This document shows positions 1-8,953 of a DNA stretch of 64,000 bases, piece by piece. The notes below the pieces were generated by a model. The model saw only the letters and a list, made by a program, of their open reading frames with translations. It was not told the origin of the DNA and did no database searches. A program made the translations under genes and the position numbers. Source of the DNA: Bdellovibrio sp. UBA4095 (GTDB taxonomy: Bacteria > Bdellovibrionota > Bdellovibrionia > Bdellovibrionales > Bdellovibrionaceae); the NCBI GenBank assembly GCA_002381805.1, contig DFXZ01000008.1:62001-126000 (forward strand), given 5' to 3'. Position 1 is the stretch's first letter, and the number at the start of each line of letters is the position of its first letter.

Positions 1-152
1 TCGGGCTCCTTGCTCTCTGCGACAAGACCGTTTGATTGACCCTTAACTCTCCTAAGCTGTAGGATCGTGATTCAAAACTAGACCTCCAGCACTTTGACGA
101 GTGATCAAATTTTCTCTCTGAGGCCTTGAATAGCATTCAATAAGGAGATTGC

Positions 153-2468
153 TTGGAAACGAAAACACCGATCAGCACCATGGACCAAGAAGCCCTCGAC
201 TATCATCAAATGGGTCAACCCGGAAAAATCGAGGTGATCTCCTCGAAGCCTTGCCGAACCGAAAAAGATCTTTCTTTAGCGTACTCGCCGGGAGTGGCCG
301 CTCCTTGTAAAGCCATCGCCAAAGATCCATCGAAGGTTTACGATTACACCTCCAAGGGAAATCTAGTAGCAGTCATCTCCAATGGAACGGCCGTCCTTGG
401 ACTTGGCAATATCGGTGCCCTTGCCGGAAAACCAGTGATGGAGGGAAAGGGTATCCTGTTTAAACAGTTCGCAGGAATCGATGTCTTCGATATCGAAGTT
501 GATGCGACAGATGTCGACACCTTCTGTAATGCAGTAAAAGTGCTAGAACCAACATTTGGCGGAATCAACCTTGAAGACATCAAAGCACCAGAGTGTTTTG
601 AAATCGAAGAGCGCTTAAAAAAAGAAATGAAAATACCGGTGTTTCATGATGACCAGCATGGAACCGCCATTGTCTCGGGAGCTGCCCTGCTGAATGCTTG
701 CGCTGTTACAAATCGAAAAATGGAGGACATCCGCCTTGTCGTCAACGGAGCGGGAGCGTCTGCCAATTCCTGCGCAAGAATTTTCATCTCACTCGGTGTC
801 CGTCGCGAGAATATTATCATGTGTGATTCCCAGGGTGTTATCTATAAAGGCCGCACCGCTGGCATGAACAAATACAAAGAGTATTTTGCAAGTGAGACTG
901 AATGCCGGACTTTAACTGAAGCACTTAAGAACGCCGATGTTTTTGTCGGACTTTCCGTTGCGGGCGCCTTGACACCTGAGATGCTGAAAGAGATGGCTCC
1001 GAATCCTATCATTTTTGCCATGGCCAATCCGGAACCAGAAATTACTCCTGATAAGGCGAGAGCGGCTCGCCCTGACGCGATTATTGCCACAGGCCGATCA
1101 GACTACCCGAACCAGGTCAACAATGTCTTGGGCTTCCCATCCATCTTCCGTGGTGCCTTGGACACGCGCTCGACACAAATTAATGAAGAAATGAAACTGG
1201 CAGCCGTTCATGCTCTTGCAAAACTGGCTCGCCTGGATGTTCCAGACAAAGTTTCTGACACCTACGGCGGAAAGAGTTTCAAATTCGGCCGTGAATATTT
1301 AATTCCAAAACCTTTCGATACTCGCGTTCTGCTTTTTGTTGCTCCTGCTGTTGCGAAGGCGGCGATGGACACTGGAGTGGCCACCCTTCCTATCGAAGAC
1401 TGGGACCGTTACAGAGAAAAACTAGAAGCCCTGCAAGGACCGTCGAAAGTATTTATTCGTTCTGCGATCAACCGCGTGCACCAGAATGCGGATGCCAATG
1501 GCGGCGAATTGCCACGAATTGTTTTCCCGGAAGGTGCTAGCACGAAAATTCTAAAAGCCCTTGCGACTCTTGTAGAGGAACGCATCTGCCAGCCGATCTT
1601 ACTGGGCTATCCGGAACGAGTACGAGAGAAAATCAACGCTTTGGATATCCCGGCATTGAAAGACGTCCCTGTGATTCACCCTTCAATGTATCCTAAGTAC
1701 TTCTCTTATGTTGAAAAACTCTATTCCCTTCGTCAGCGCAAAGGCGTCAACCTCCGGGAAGCAGAACGACTGATGGCTGAGCCTAATTATTTTGCCTCAA
1801 TGATGGTTCTGATGGGAGACGCCGATGGCATGGTCACTGGGGCTTCGATTAACTATGCAGACGCGGTCCGACCGATATTGCAAACAATGGGTATCTATAA
1901 AGATGGTATCCCCGCAGGATTGAATTTTATTCTTTTGGAAGACAAATTTTTGGTTCTTGCAGATACGACGGTAAATCTTGACCCGACTGCGGAGCAATGC
2001 GCGCAGATCGCTCTGCAAGCAGCCAATATTGTGAAATACTTCGGAATTCAACCACGAGTTGCAATGCTAAGTTACTCCAACTTTAGCGGTTCCGGTGGCA
2101 CTCCAGCGAAAATGAAAAAAGCAGCGGAGCTTGTTCGTAAATCCAACCCGGAAATCATGGTCGATGGAGACATGCAGGCGGATACTGCTGTCAACGAAGA
2201 GATCATCGAGCGTCTCTTCCCGTTCTCTGAACTTAAAGGCGGCGCCAACATTTTGGTTTTCCCAAATCTGGAGTCGGCAAATATCACTTACAAGCTGATT
2301 CAACAAATCGGAAAAGTCGAAGTGATTGGCCCCTTCCTTACGGGAGTTCGTCGATCTGCCAATGTCCTCCAAAGAACAACGACGGTCGACGGTATTGTGA
2401 ACTCGGTGGTCTTTACCGCTTTGGAAGCTCAGTTCATTAAGCAAGCGCTTAAGAACAAACAAACTTAG
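153..2468 (+). CDS. maeB: NADP-dependent malic enzyme with phosphotransacetylase-like C-terminal domain
   Basis: This enzyme oxidatively decarboxylates malate to pyruvate, giving NADPH in the cytosol. The 771-residue length is that of the large MaeB type: a malic enzyme domain in about residues 1-430 followed by a phosphate acetyltransferase-like domain. Visible signatures are SLAYSPGVA near the start, the NGTAVLGLGNIG stretch, HDDQHGTA in the active site and the NAD(P)-binding VVNGAGASA. The C-terminal domain starts near LPRIVFPEGAS and probably has a regulatory role in this family. The start is TTG at 153, supported by AAGGAG six bases upstream; no ATG fits better. It stands alone, with hflX 80 bases downstream on the same strand. 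Confidence 0.95.
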   Translation: METKTPISTMDQEALDYHQMGQPGKIEVISSKPCRTEKDLSLAYSPGVAAPCKAIAKDPSKVYDYTSKGNLVAVISNGTAVLGLGNIGALAGKPVMEGKGILFKQFAGIDVFDIEVDATDVDTFCNAVKVLEPTFGGINLEDIKAPECFEIEERLKKEMKIPVFHDDQHGTAIVSGAALLNACAVTNRKMEDIRLVVNGAGASANSCARIFISLGVRRENIIMCDSQGVIYKGRTAGMNKYKEYFASETECRTLTEALKNADVFVGLSVAGALTPEMLKEMAPNPIIFAMANPEPEITPDKARAARPDAIIATGRSDYPNQVNNVLGFPSIFRGALDTRSTQINEEMKLAAVHALAKLARLDVPDKVSDTYGGKSFKFGREYLIPKPFDTRVLLFVAPAVAKAAMDTGVATLPIEDWDRYREKLEALQGPSKVFIRSAINRVHQNADANGGELPRIVFPEGASTKILKALATLVEERICQPILLGYPERVREKINALDIPALKDVPVIHPSMYPKYFSYVEKLYSLRQRKGVNLREAERLMAEPNYFASMMVLMGDADGMVTGASINYADAVRPILQTMGIYKDGIPAGLNFILLEDKFLVLADTTVNLDPTAEQCAQIALQAANIVKYFGIQPRVAMLSYSNFSGSGGTPAKMKKAAELVRKSNPEIMVDGDMQADTAVNEEIIERLFPFSELKGGANILVFPNLESANITYKLIQQIGKVEVIGPFLTGVRRSANVLQRTTTVDGIVNSVVFTALEAQFIKQALKNKQT

Positions 2469-2547
2469 GCATTTCTTTTAGAATATTTAACTTTGAGCAC
2501 ACCCCTCCCCATGTTAGAATTTAAGACAACTAGGGAGGGTAGTTCAT

Positions 2548-3813
2548 TTGACTTATCAGACCCACGTAAAAGACCAAGATAGAGCTATCGTTGTTGGCGT
2601 AGGACTTAAATCCGAACCCGTCGGCGAGATCAAAGAAAATCTACTTGAGCTTGAAGAGCTTGTCGTCGCAGCTGGCGGCGAAATTGTCGGGTCTCTTATA
2701 CAGGTCCTTCCCCAGTGGAATCCCGCCACTCTGATCGGCACGGGAAAAGTCGAAGAAATTGCCGAGATGGTTCGCGACAGCAAAGCCACGGTCATCGTTA
2801 TGGATCACCAGCTTTCCGGCGTTCAGCAAAGAAACTTAGCCCAAATCGTTAAAGTCCGCGTGATAGATCGCAACCAATTGATTTTGGACATATTTGCTCA
2901 GCGAGCCCAGACCTTCGAAGGAAAACTTCAAGTTGAACTTGCACAACTTCTAGATCAAATGCCCCGCATGGTTGGCGCATGGTTGGAATCTCTTTCCCGT
3001 CAAGGCGGTGGAATCGGCACCCGCGGTCCTGGGGAAACAGCCCTCGAAAATGATCGACGTCGTATCCGTGAACGAGTTGCCATCATTAAAAAGAAGCTTG
3101 AGGGTGTTCGGAAAAATCGCGCTCAACACAGACAGTCCCGGCGCCGCCATGAGATCCCTTCTTTTGCACTGATTGGTTATACCAACTCCGGAAAGAGCTC
3201 ATTGCTGAATCGTCTGACCGGAGCACAAGTCATGGCGAAAAACCAAGTGTTCGCAACACTAGATCCGACGACTCGTAAGATCTTTCTACCGGATGGTCCA
3301 CCCGCCGTCGTCACTGATACAGTGGGATTTATTCGCAAGCTACCCACTCAGTTAATTGAGGCTTTTAAAGCGACGCTTGAAGAGTCCTCCGAAGCGGATG
3401 TTCTTCTGCATGTTGTGGACTTGTCTTCTCCTAATATGGAAAGGCAAGTTGAAGTCGTTGAGAACTTAATTCGAGAATTCAACTGGGAAGACAAAAAGGT
3501 CATCCATATCTTTAACAAGTCTGATATCGCACCTTTAGAGCGGCAATTTAGAGTAAAGCACTACCCTCGAGTGTTCGTCAGCGCCTTGACAGGACAAGGC
3601 ATTGAGCAGCTGAAAAAACTGATGGCAGACACGGTGAGCGAGATGCAGTCCGACGTTCAACTCTACTTCCCTCGAGCTGAAGAATATAAGATCTTCGACC
3701 TAGGACGTGAAGCACAAATTGTGCGCAAAGAGACCGCCACCGAAGGAACAGTTTGTTATACCCAACTAACACCCCACCTGATCAATCGCTGGAAAGACTA
3801 CATCGTTAAATAA
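2548..3813 (+). CDS. hflX: Ribosome-associated GTPase HflX
   Basis: HflX is a ribosome-splitting GTPase that acts on stalled or heat-stressed 50S/70S particles. The N-terminal HflX domain carries the family signature GGGIGTRGPGE (about residues 152-162), followed by a basic helical linker. The G domain has GYTNSGKSS (P-loop), TDTVGFIRKLP (G3), NKSD (G4) and SALTGQG (G5). Length 421 is normal. The start is a TTG at 2548 preceded by a strong AGGGAGGG at 2532. It follows maeB with an 80-base gap, so it may have its own promoter. Confidence 0.95.
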   Translation: MTYQTHVKDQDRAIVVGVGLKSEPVGEIKENLLELEELVVAAGGEIVGSLIQVLPQWNPATLIGTGKVEEIAEMVRDSKATVIVMDHQLSGVQQRNLAQIVKVRVIDRNQLILDIFAQRAQTFEGKLQVELAQLLDQMPRMVGAWLESLSRQGGGIGTRGPGETALENDRRRIRERVAIIKKKLEGVRKNRAQHRQSRRRHEIPSFALIGYTNSGKSSLLNRLTGAQVMAKNQVFATLDPTTRKIFLPDGPPAVVTDTVGFIRKLPTQLIEAFKATLEESSEADVLLHVVDLSSPNMERQVEVVENLIREFNWEDKKVIHIFNKSDIAPLERQFRVKHYPRVFVSALTGQGIEQLKKLMADTVSEMQSDVQLYFPRAEEYKIFDLGREAQIVRKETATEGTVCYTQLTPHLINRWKDYIVK

Positions 3814-3912
3814 TCCCATGTGATGGAAAATCAGTAAGATCCTGAATCGATACGAGCTATACTAGACCAACGTGCAGTCAATTTTAGGAATCATCGACCG
3901 ATAAGCCATTCG

Positions 3913-5091
3913 ATGAATTACTTAAAAAGGTTATCTTTATTAGCATTGCTCACTTTTACTTCTGCATTGGCGAGTGCCTCAACTGAAGCGGCCTGTGTAA
4001 ACGACAAGGACGGAAGAAAGGGCGCGAAAAACGGACTCATAAATGATTTGATCAAAAAATCAAATGATCCGTTAACGGCAGCATTCTTTACGCCGGCATC
4101 GCCCGAGAAACCGGGAACCGCAGGGGATCACTGCATCTCATGCTCGGCCGCCAAACCATTCTCTGGTATGCAAAAGCTAATCGAAGGAATCACCTCACTT
4201 ACTAAAGAAACCGAACCGGATAAAATTAAAAAAGAGTGTATTGAGGCCTCACTGCAACGCGAAGTCGTCAATACCGGATATATTTGTTATGATCAAAAAG
4301 CGAAAGCCTTTCAAAGCGCGGGCTCCAATACACCCTGCCTGAATCAACAGTCGGTAGACTACCTTCATTTTGCCCTTAACAAAGCAGTCGCCTGCATGAG
4401 CCAAAATCGCGATCCTATCGATCCCCGCTTTATTCTAAAAAAAATTAATAATGAAACGGCCTTCAATTTCTTTCTCGCTTACAGCCAAGGCGTCGGCATT
4501 GGACAGCTGACTTCCTATCCCGTAAGGGAACTTGCCGGCTGGTACCAGAACGGAAAGTTCAACCCTGGAAACGCACGCTATGTGCTGGAAGAGATGGCAA
4601 AAAATGAAGACCCCTCATGCGATGCCTTCAAGCAAATAGCTGAAAAAGACTTGAAGGACAATCCATTGAAGCCTCAAGGCAAAAGAACGGCGACTATGAA
4701 CCGCGGTGCTTATTGCAATTTTGTTTCTCCCGGTGCCGGTTTAAGCCGCAGCTTAGTTTATAGCCTAGGATACTACGTCTATTTGAGAGACCAAATCGTC
4801 AAGCCCGCTGTTGCCAAACGCTCCACGACTTTAACTCGAGAAAAAGAGTTGATCAACAATCTCACCCTTATTGCCTATGGGCCGGGCGGAACTGTTGAAA
4901 TGAAAGCGCTGATTGCCAAGCATCGTTTAGGCAAAAATAACGCCTCCACAGTCAACTCGAAGTTAAAAAGCTCAAGCGTATACTTAAAAGCAACTGAAGC
5001 GAAAATGCGCGAACTCTTAAAAATTGCTGATCCTACGGCCCCTATTAATGAAGCCGCACTTCGAGGTGATAAATGCTTAGCGCAATTATAA
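3913..5091 (+). CDS. Secreted protein of unknown function, possibly lysozyme-fold
   Basis: A 392-residue protein with a clear Sec signal peptide (MNYLKRLSLLALLTFTSALA, cleavage probably near residue 22-26) and several cysteines, so likely periplasmic or secreted. Residues near 177-205 read NNETAFNFFLAYSQGVG then IGQLT, which resembles the glutamate and GxGQ(L/M)T motif of lytic transglycosylase-like domains. That would suit a peptidoglycan-cleaving role, but the match is short and I treat it as a hint only. The next gene overlaps its 3' end by 19 bases, so the two are probably cotranscribed. Confidence 0.75.
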   Translation: MNYLKRLSLLALLTFTSALASASTEAACVNDKDGRKGAKNGLINDLIKKSNDPLTAAFFTPASPEKPGTAGDHCISCSAAKPFSGMQKLIEGITSLTKETEPDKIKKECIEASLQREVVNTGYICYDQKAKAFQSAGSNTPCLNQQSVDYLHFALNKAVACMSQNRDPIDPRFILKKINNETAFNFFLAYSQGVGIGQLTSYPVRELAGWYQNGKFNPGNARYVLEEMAKNEDPSCDAFKQIAEKDLKDNPLKPQGKRTATMNRGAYCNFVSPGAGLSRSLVYSLGYYVYLRDQIVKPAVAKRSTTLTREKELINNLTLIAYGPGGTVEMKALIAKHRLGKNNASTVNSKLKSSSVYLKATEAKMRELLKIADPTAPINEAALRGDKCLAQL

Positions 5092-5477
5092 TAGGTGCTT
5101 TTCTAAGCACGAATGCCTTTGCTCAAGCTAAAGTTGCAGACTTCTATAAAGAATCTAAAGCTTCACTTGAACTCGCGAAAAAAGAAAAAACCTTCGGAAA
5201 AAAATTAGAGCAATTGAAAAAACTGGAAAGCTCATTCAAGACGACTCTAAAAGAGTACGAAGAAAAAATGCCTGACGAGGGCAATGACGAAGAAAAGGAA
5301 GTCAGCCTCTTGTTTTACACCCTAGAGCCCGTCTTCAATATGAACTCAACCGAAGATTGCGTGAAAACAGAACATGCTATTAAGGCCGATGATCGAATGG
5401 GTCGTGGCGAGGAAGCCAAACTCACACCGCGAGCTGAAGAAGCGCTCAACTGGGTCAAAGTTCTCTGTAAAAAATAG
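5073..5477 (+). CDS. Small secreted helical protein, unknown
   Basis: A 134-residue protein starting with a short signal peptide (MLSAIIIGAFLSTNAFA). The mature part is charged and helical, rich in Lys and Glu, with two cysteines (in TEDC and KVLCKK) that could form a disulphide. It begins inside the 3' end of the preceding secreted protein gene, which implies translational coupling. I do not recognise the family. It ends directly against the convergent thioesterase gene. Confidence 0.7.
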   Translation: MLSAIIIGAFLSTNAFAQAKVADFYKESKASLELAKKEKTFGKKLEQLKKLESSFKTTLKEYEEKMPDEGNDEEKEVSLLFYTLEPVFNMNSTEDCVKTEHAIKADDRMGRGEEAKLTPRAEEALNWVKVLCKK

Positions 5478-5942
5478 CTATTTACCTTTAAGGCGCGTAG
5501 CTCTGCGCTTTTGCGCATCCGCAGCTCGCCTTTTATCCTCTTCCGTTTCCAAAGTGAGAGATGGAATTTCAGTCGGTTTACCATCGGCTCCAATCGCGAC
5601 AAAAGTTGTATATGCCGTTGCTGTGTGAAAAACCTCACCTGTTCGCGGATTCTCTGCATCGACTCGCACCCCGACTTCCATTGAGGTACGGGACGCAAAA
5701 TTGACACTTGCCTTCAGATTCACAACCCAACCTTTATAAACTGGCGCGACAAAATTGATCTTATCAATACTCGCCGTCACTACTTCTTTTGCCGAATGTC
5801 TCTGAGCTGCGATCGCCGCACAGATATCGATCCACGACATAACGGTCCCACCAAAAACGGAACCGAGTGAATTCGTGTGGGATGGCAAGACAAGCTCAGT
5901 CATAACCACGCGAGATGCCGAAACAGGTTTTGATTCTTTCAT
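5478..5942 (-). CDS. Acyl-CoA thioesterase, hotdog fold (YciA/BFIT-like)
   Basis: Hydrolyses acyl-CoA to free acid and CoA. The hotdog signature is in the N-terminal half: the HTNSLGSVFGG loop with the family's catalytic Asp position in SWIDICAAIAA, then helix residues QRHSAKEVVTASIDKI, and the second-half strand VVNLKASVNF. I place the start at the ATG at 5942, giving 154 residues. The upstream in-frame start at 5990 would lie inside a transcription terminator hairpin. The C-terminus is a basic helical tail (KRRAADAQKRRATRLKGK). Exact acyl-chain specificity cannot be read from the sequence. Confidence 0.85.
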   Translation of the reverse strand: MKESKPVSASRVVMTELVLPSHTNSLGSVFGGTVMSWIDICAAIAAQRHSAKEVVTASIDKINFVAPVYKGWVVNLKASVNFASRTSMEVGVRVDAENPRTGEVFHTATAYTTFVAIGADGKPTEIPSLTLETEEDKRRAADAQKRRATRLKGK

Positions 5943-5958
5943 CCGAGACCCCTTAAAC

Positions 5959-6002
5959 GAAAAAAGGCGCAGACTGTGGAACAAACCCACACTTCTGCGC
6001 CC
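5959..6002 (-). terminator. Rho-independent terminator after the LuxR-type gene
   Basis: On the minus strand, arms GGCGCAGA and TCTGCGCC, extended by partly paired GTGTGG/CCACA, enclose a short loop and are followed directly by six Ts. It sits just downstream of the LuxR-type gene (6023-6418) and just before the thioesterase start, so it insulates the two minus-strand genes. Confidence 0.85.
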
Positions 6003-6022
6003 TTGAGATCTTAAGCTAAAGC

Positions 6023-6418
6023 TTAGATGCCACCCATACCAATGTCTGAGTTGCCATTGTTACGACCTACTCCGCCACCAGGAAGAGTTGTCGCACCTGC
6101 AACAGTCGCTGATCCAGCTGGGATCGTCTGTGTTGCATTGTTATTGTATGCAGTTGCAGCTGTTGCGCTCTGATTATTGCTCTCAGCGCGAATTTCACTC
6201 TCAACAAAGCCAAGGTGAGGCAAGCACCATACAATCAATTGTGCACGTGATTTCACGTTCATCTTCTTGTAGATGTTTGTAAGGTGAAATTTTACCGTCT
6301 TTTCAGTGACAAAAAGCTGGTTCGCAACTTCCTTGTTGGACAAGCCCTTTGAAACAAGCTCAGCAACTTCTGCTTCTCTGTTTGAAAGACCTTTTTGAAT
6401 CAGGACATCTCTGAGCAT
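6023..6418 (-). CDS. Stand-alone LuxR-type (GerE) HTH regulator with low-complexity tail
   Basis: Residues about 8-68 form a complete GerE/LuxR DNA-binding domain (LSNREAEVAELVSKGLSNKE, then VTEKTVKFHLTNIYKKM). There is no receiver or autoinducer domain, only 131 residues in all. The last 50 residues are rich in Asn, Ala, Thr and Gly and end NSDIGMGGI, probably unstructured. Such HTH-only proteins act as DNA-binding regulators that need a partner or simply bind constitutively. The gene is divergent from cheY, sharing a 206-base upstream region, and has its own terminator. Confidence 0.85.
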   Translation of the reverse strand: MLRDVLIQKGLSNREAEVAELVSKGLSNKEVANQLFVTEKTVKFHLTNIYKKMNVKSRAQLIVWCLPHLGFVESEIRAESNNQSATAATAYNNNATQTIPAGSATVAGATTLPGGGVGRNNGNSDIGMGGI

Positions 6419-6559
6419 CCTTGCTCCCTCCCGCTAAATTGTTTTTGTTTTAAATCCATTTTAAACATTCACGCCACCCAGGACTCATGTCCAAAGGTAG
6501 CAGGACCACCTGTAATAAAGTCTGACAACAATTTCTTATTTCCGCAATACCTTTGGACT

Positions 6560-6585
6560 CTAGTTTTAAAAAACTAGACCGATAA
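6560..6585 (+). promoter_or_regulatory. Palindrome and FliA-like -10 upstream of cheY
   Basis: An inverted repeat with arms CTAGTTTT and AAAACTAG around AA (6560-6577) is followed at once by ACCGATAA (6578-6585), close to the flagellar sigma-28 -10 element GCCGATAA. The -35 position is not a good match. It lies about 40 bases upstream of the cheY start and between cheY and the divergent LuxR-type gene, so it could serve either. Functional assignment is inference. Confidence 0.3.
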
Positions 6586-6624
6586 GTGTGTTGATTTTAC
6601 AGGGTTCTTAGCAGGAGAGATATT

Positions 6625-7050
6625 ATGTTTCCCGAAAATACAAAGTTTCTAGTGGTAGATGACTTCGCAACTATGCGAAAGATCATTAAAAAGGTCCTAA
6701 CAGAGTTGGGATATAGCAATATTGAAGAGGCCGACGATGGCAAGACAGCACTACCAATGCTGCAGGCCGCCGCAGACAGCGGATCCCCTTTCACTTTTGT
6801 TATTTCTGACTGGAATATGCCAGGCATGCAGGGAATCGACCTCCTTAAGGCTTGCAAGGCAGATCCTCGATTGAAGTCTGTTCCCTTTATGTTGATCACG
6901 GCGGAGTCCGAGCAAAAACATATTCTTGAAGCTGCTAAAGCAGGGGTTTCTGACTATGTGGTGAAGCCTTTCAATTCTGCCACACTCAAGGCAAAAATGG
7001 AGAGGGTTTGGGCAAAACACAATTCCGGAGATGCGGCGAAAGCTTCTTAA
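6625..7050 (+). CDS. cheY: CheY-like response regulator
   Basis: A single-domain receiver of 141 residues that in chemotaxis carries phosphate from CheA to the flagellar switch. All catalytic residues are present: acidic pair D12/D13 (VVDDF), phospho-acceptor D62 (VISDWNMPG), T92 (LITAES) and K114 (VVKPF). FliM-contacting style DWNMP wording matches true CheY rather than an output-domain regulator. A GAG-rich ribosome site precedes the ATG. CheX follows after 15 bases, so kinase output and its removal are encoded together. Confidence 0.92.
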   Translation: MFPENTKFLVVDDFATMRKIIKKVLTELGYSNIEEADDGKTALPMLQAAADSGSPFTFVISDWNMPGMQGIDLLKACKADPRLKSVPFMLITAESEQKHILEAAKAGVSDYVVKPFNSATLKAKMERVWAKHNSGDAAKAS

Positions 7051-7065
7051 GAAAGGAGACTTATT

Positions 7066-7566
7066 ATGTCTGCTGCTCCAAAAAATGAAGCCATCAATCC
7101 CCTTTTTGACAAACGTCTCATCAATGCCTTTGTTGACGGCGTCACTAAGACTTTGAAAACCATGGCACAAACAGATGCAAAACCAGGTAAGCCATTTATC
7201 GAGGCTAGCTTTGTACTAAAAGGTGAAATCGCCGGAATGGTCGGCATGGTTGCTCCACCGCTGAAAGGGACTCTCCTCATTTCCTACAGTAAAGATAGCA
7301 TCCTTCACATTCTTGAAAACATGCTTGGAGAAAAGTACACCGAAATTAACGGCGAAGTCTCTGACGCTGTCGGAGAGATGACGAATATGATTTACGGATC
7401 TGCAAAGACCACGTTAAATCAACTGGGGTACAATTTTGAAATGGCAATTCCATCGGTGATATCCGGAAACTTTACAATCACTCAGGCAGATCGCGGAGCC
7501 ACATTGGTCATCCCTTTTGGCCTGAATAATGGCTCCACTTTCTACGTGGAGATCACGGTACAGTAA
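7066..7566 (+). CDS. cheX: CheX-family CheY-P phosphatase
   Basis: A 166-residue CheX/CheC-type protein. The catalytic ExxN motif is visible as GEMTNMIYG (E104, N107), where Asn and Glu position water against the CheY phosphate. CheX normally works as a dimer. A strong AAAGGAG precedes the ATG. It lies between cheY and an HD-GYP-like gene, whose ATG overlaps its stop codon (TAATG), so the three are cotranscribed. There is no CheC/CheD gene in the window. Confidence 0.85.
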   Translation: MSAAPKNEAINPLFDKRLINAFVDGVTKTLKTMAQTDAKPGKPFIEASFVLKGEIAGMVGMVAPPLKGTLLISYSKDSILHILENMLGEKYTEINGEVSDAVGEMTNMIYGSAKTTLNQLGYNFEMAIPSVISGNFTITQADRGATLVIPFGLNNGSTFYVEITVQ

Positions 7567-8945
7567 TGTCTAAAAACCCAGGACAAACTTTGGACGTTCT
7601 AGTAATGAGTCCGCGAGGCTCGTTCCTAGAATTGCTCAAAGATGTCCTGAAGGGTTACTACATCTACATCCTTCATCAGAAAAAAACGGTTGAAGAACTA
7701 TTTGATGACTCCAGCGCGCAGATTTCACCCGTGGTGGCTATTATCGACGGACAAGATGGCACTGCAAAGACCGTCGAGATCGCCCAAACGACGAAAATGA
7801 CTTATCCAGATTGTTCATTGATCGTTCTTCATTCGGCGGAATCTCCGTTAAACTTTGAAGACCTCAAAAAACAAGGGGTTAAGACGGTTCTCCATATTCA
7901 GTACGACCGCGAATTTATTACTGACACTATTTTGGAAATGGCTCCCATCGAAATCGTGGGCGAAGACATTCCAATCACGGCACTAATGCCGGTCGATCTT
8001 CGCGATATCGAGCCGGGACTAGATATCAACTTCGATATCTATGTGCATCTCCCCGCCAATCATCGCTCGGTAGTCCTGCGCAGAGCGGGAGATCTTTTGG
8101 ACGAACGCCAGATTCAAAAGTTTAAAAATCTAAAACAGCAAATGTACATAAAGAAGACTCAAAAAGACGAGTTCTTCGCTTTCGCTAGGCGAGTTCTTAG
8201 CCTGCGGAATTCCCCGCTTCCAATGGCCATGACAGAAAAGTTTCATCGCGCTAAAGCTGAAGTACAAAAAATTATGAATCAGCTTTTAAACAGCGCCGCC
8301 ACTGATTACGCGGAAGGCAAACTGATATATGAAAAATGTCAGGGATTAGTTGCCGAATTTGATCTTCTGGTAGATCGCAGCACCGAAGAGCTGCACGAGG
8401 AAATCTCTCGTTATACAAATAATACACGTAGCTACTATCATGACAGCATCTGCTTGGCTGCATATGGAGCCTTTTTCGCACAACTTTTAGGCTGGGACAA
8501 AGATAAGAGACTGGCAGCAGCTCTATCTGGATTCTTTCATAATATTGGCCTTGCCCAAATGCCGACCAGCATTGGCAACCGCCCCGTGGAAGAATACACC
8601 TCTAACGAGCGAGCTGAATACGAACGATACCCCGAAAGATCCGTTAATTTAGTGAAAGCTAAAAAAGTCCCCCTCAGCCAAGATATTTCAGATGGAATTT
8701 TGCAGCACCGAGAAAACTCACTGGGAACTGGTTTTCCTAAAAAGGTTCTTGCCGAAGACTTAACTCCCGCTGGAAAACTCATGGCAATTGCTTTTCAGTT
8801 TATGGAGCTCACCTCTCTGCTTGAGGGACGCAAAACCCTGACTCCTAGCGAAGCTCTGCTTTATTTGCGTGACAACGTCATCAGTGGCGAAACACCACTG
8901 GATTTAGTCATGATCAGTCAGCTTGCAAAAAAAATTCGCGCTTAG
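7566..8945 (+). CDS. Degenerate HD-GYP protein with pseudo-receiver N-terminus
   Basis: A 459-residue three-part protein. Residues about 8-130 look like a receiver fold without the usual phosphorylation residues. Residues about 155-215 (FDIYVHLPANHRSVVLRRAG) match the N-terminal domain of the other HD-GYP protein at 12390. Residues about 285-459 form an HD-GYP-like helical domain in which the metal-binding HD pair is replaced by HN (H325-N326, FHNIG), while H381 and GTGFP remain. It is probably not an active c-di-GMP phosphodiesterase, more likely a sensor or scaffold. Its start overlaps the cheX stop, suggesting a link between c-di-GMP and CheY control. Confidence 0.85.
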   Translation: MSKNPGQTLDVLVMSPRGSFLELLKDVLKGYYIYILHQKKTVEELFDDSSAQISPVVAIIDGQDGTAKTVEIAQTTKMTYPDCSLIVLHSAESPLNFEDLKKQGVKTVLHIQYDREFITDTILEMAPIEIVGEDIPITALMPVDLRDIEPGLDINFDIYVHLPANHRSVVLRRAGDLLDERQIQKFKNLKQQMYIKKTQKDEFFAFARRVLSLRNSPLPMAMTEKFHRAKAEVQKIMNQLLNSAATDYAEGKLIYEKCQGLVAEFDLLVDRSTEELHEEISRYTNNTRSYYHDSICLAAYGAFFAQLLGWDKDKRLAAALSGFFHNIGLAQMPTSIGNRPVEEYTSNERAEYERYPERSVNLVKAKKVPLSQDISDGILQHRENSLGTGFPKKVLAEDLTPAGKLMAIAFQFMELTSLLEGRKTLTPSEALLYLRDNVISGETPLDLVMISQLAKKIRA

Positions 8946-8953
8946 GTAAATTT

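Noticed and set aside
344..583. Minus-strand frame inside maeB, and many similar frames opposite other strong genes
   Set aside because: Shadow of a conserved gene in another frame; no ribosome site and no recognisable protein.
73..6580. ACTAGACC recurring upstream of maeB, the secreted protein and cheY
   Set aside because: Three copies of an 8-mer are close to chance expectation in a window this size and spacing to starts differs.
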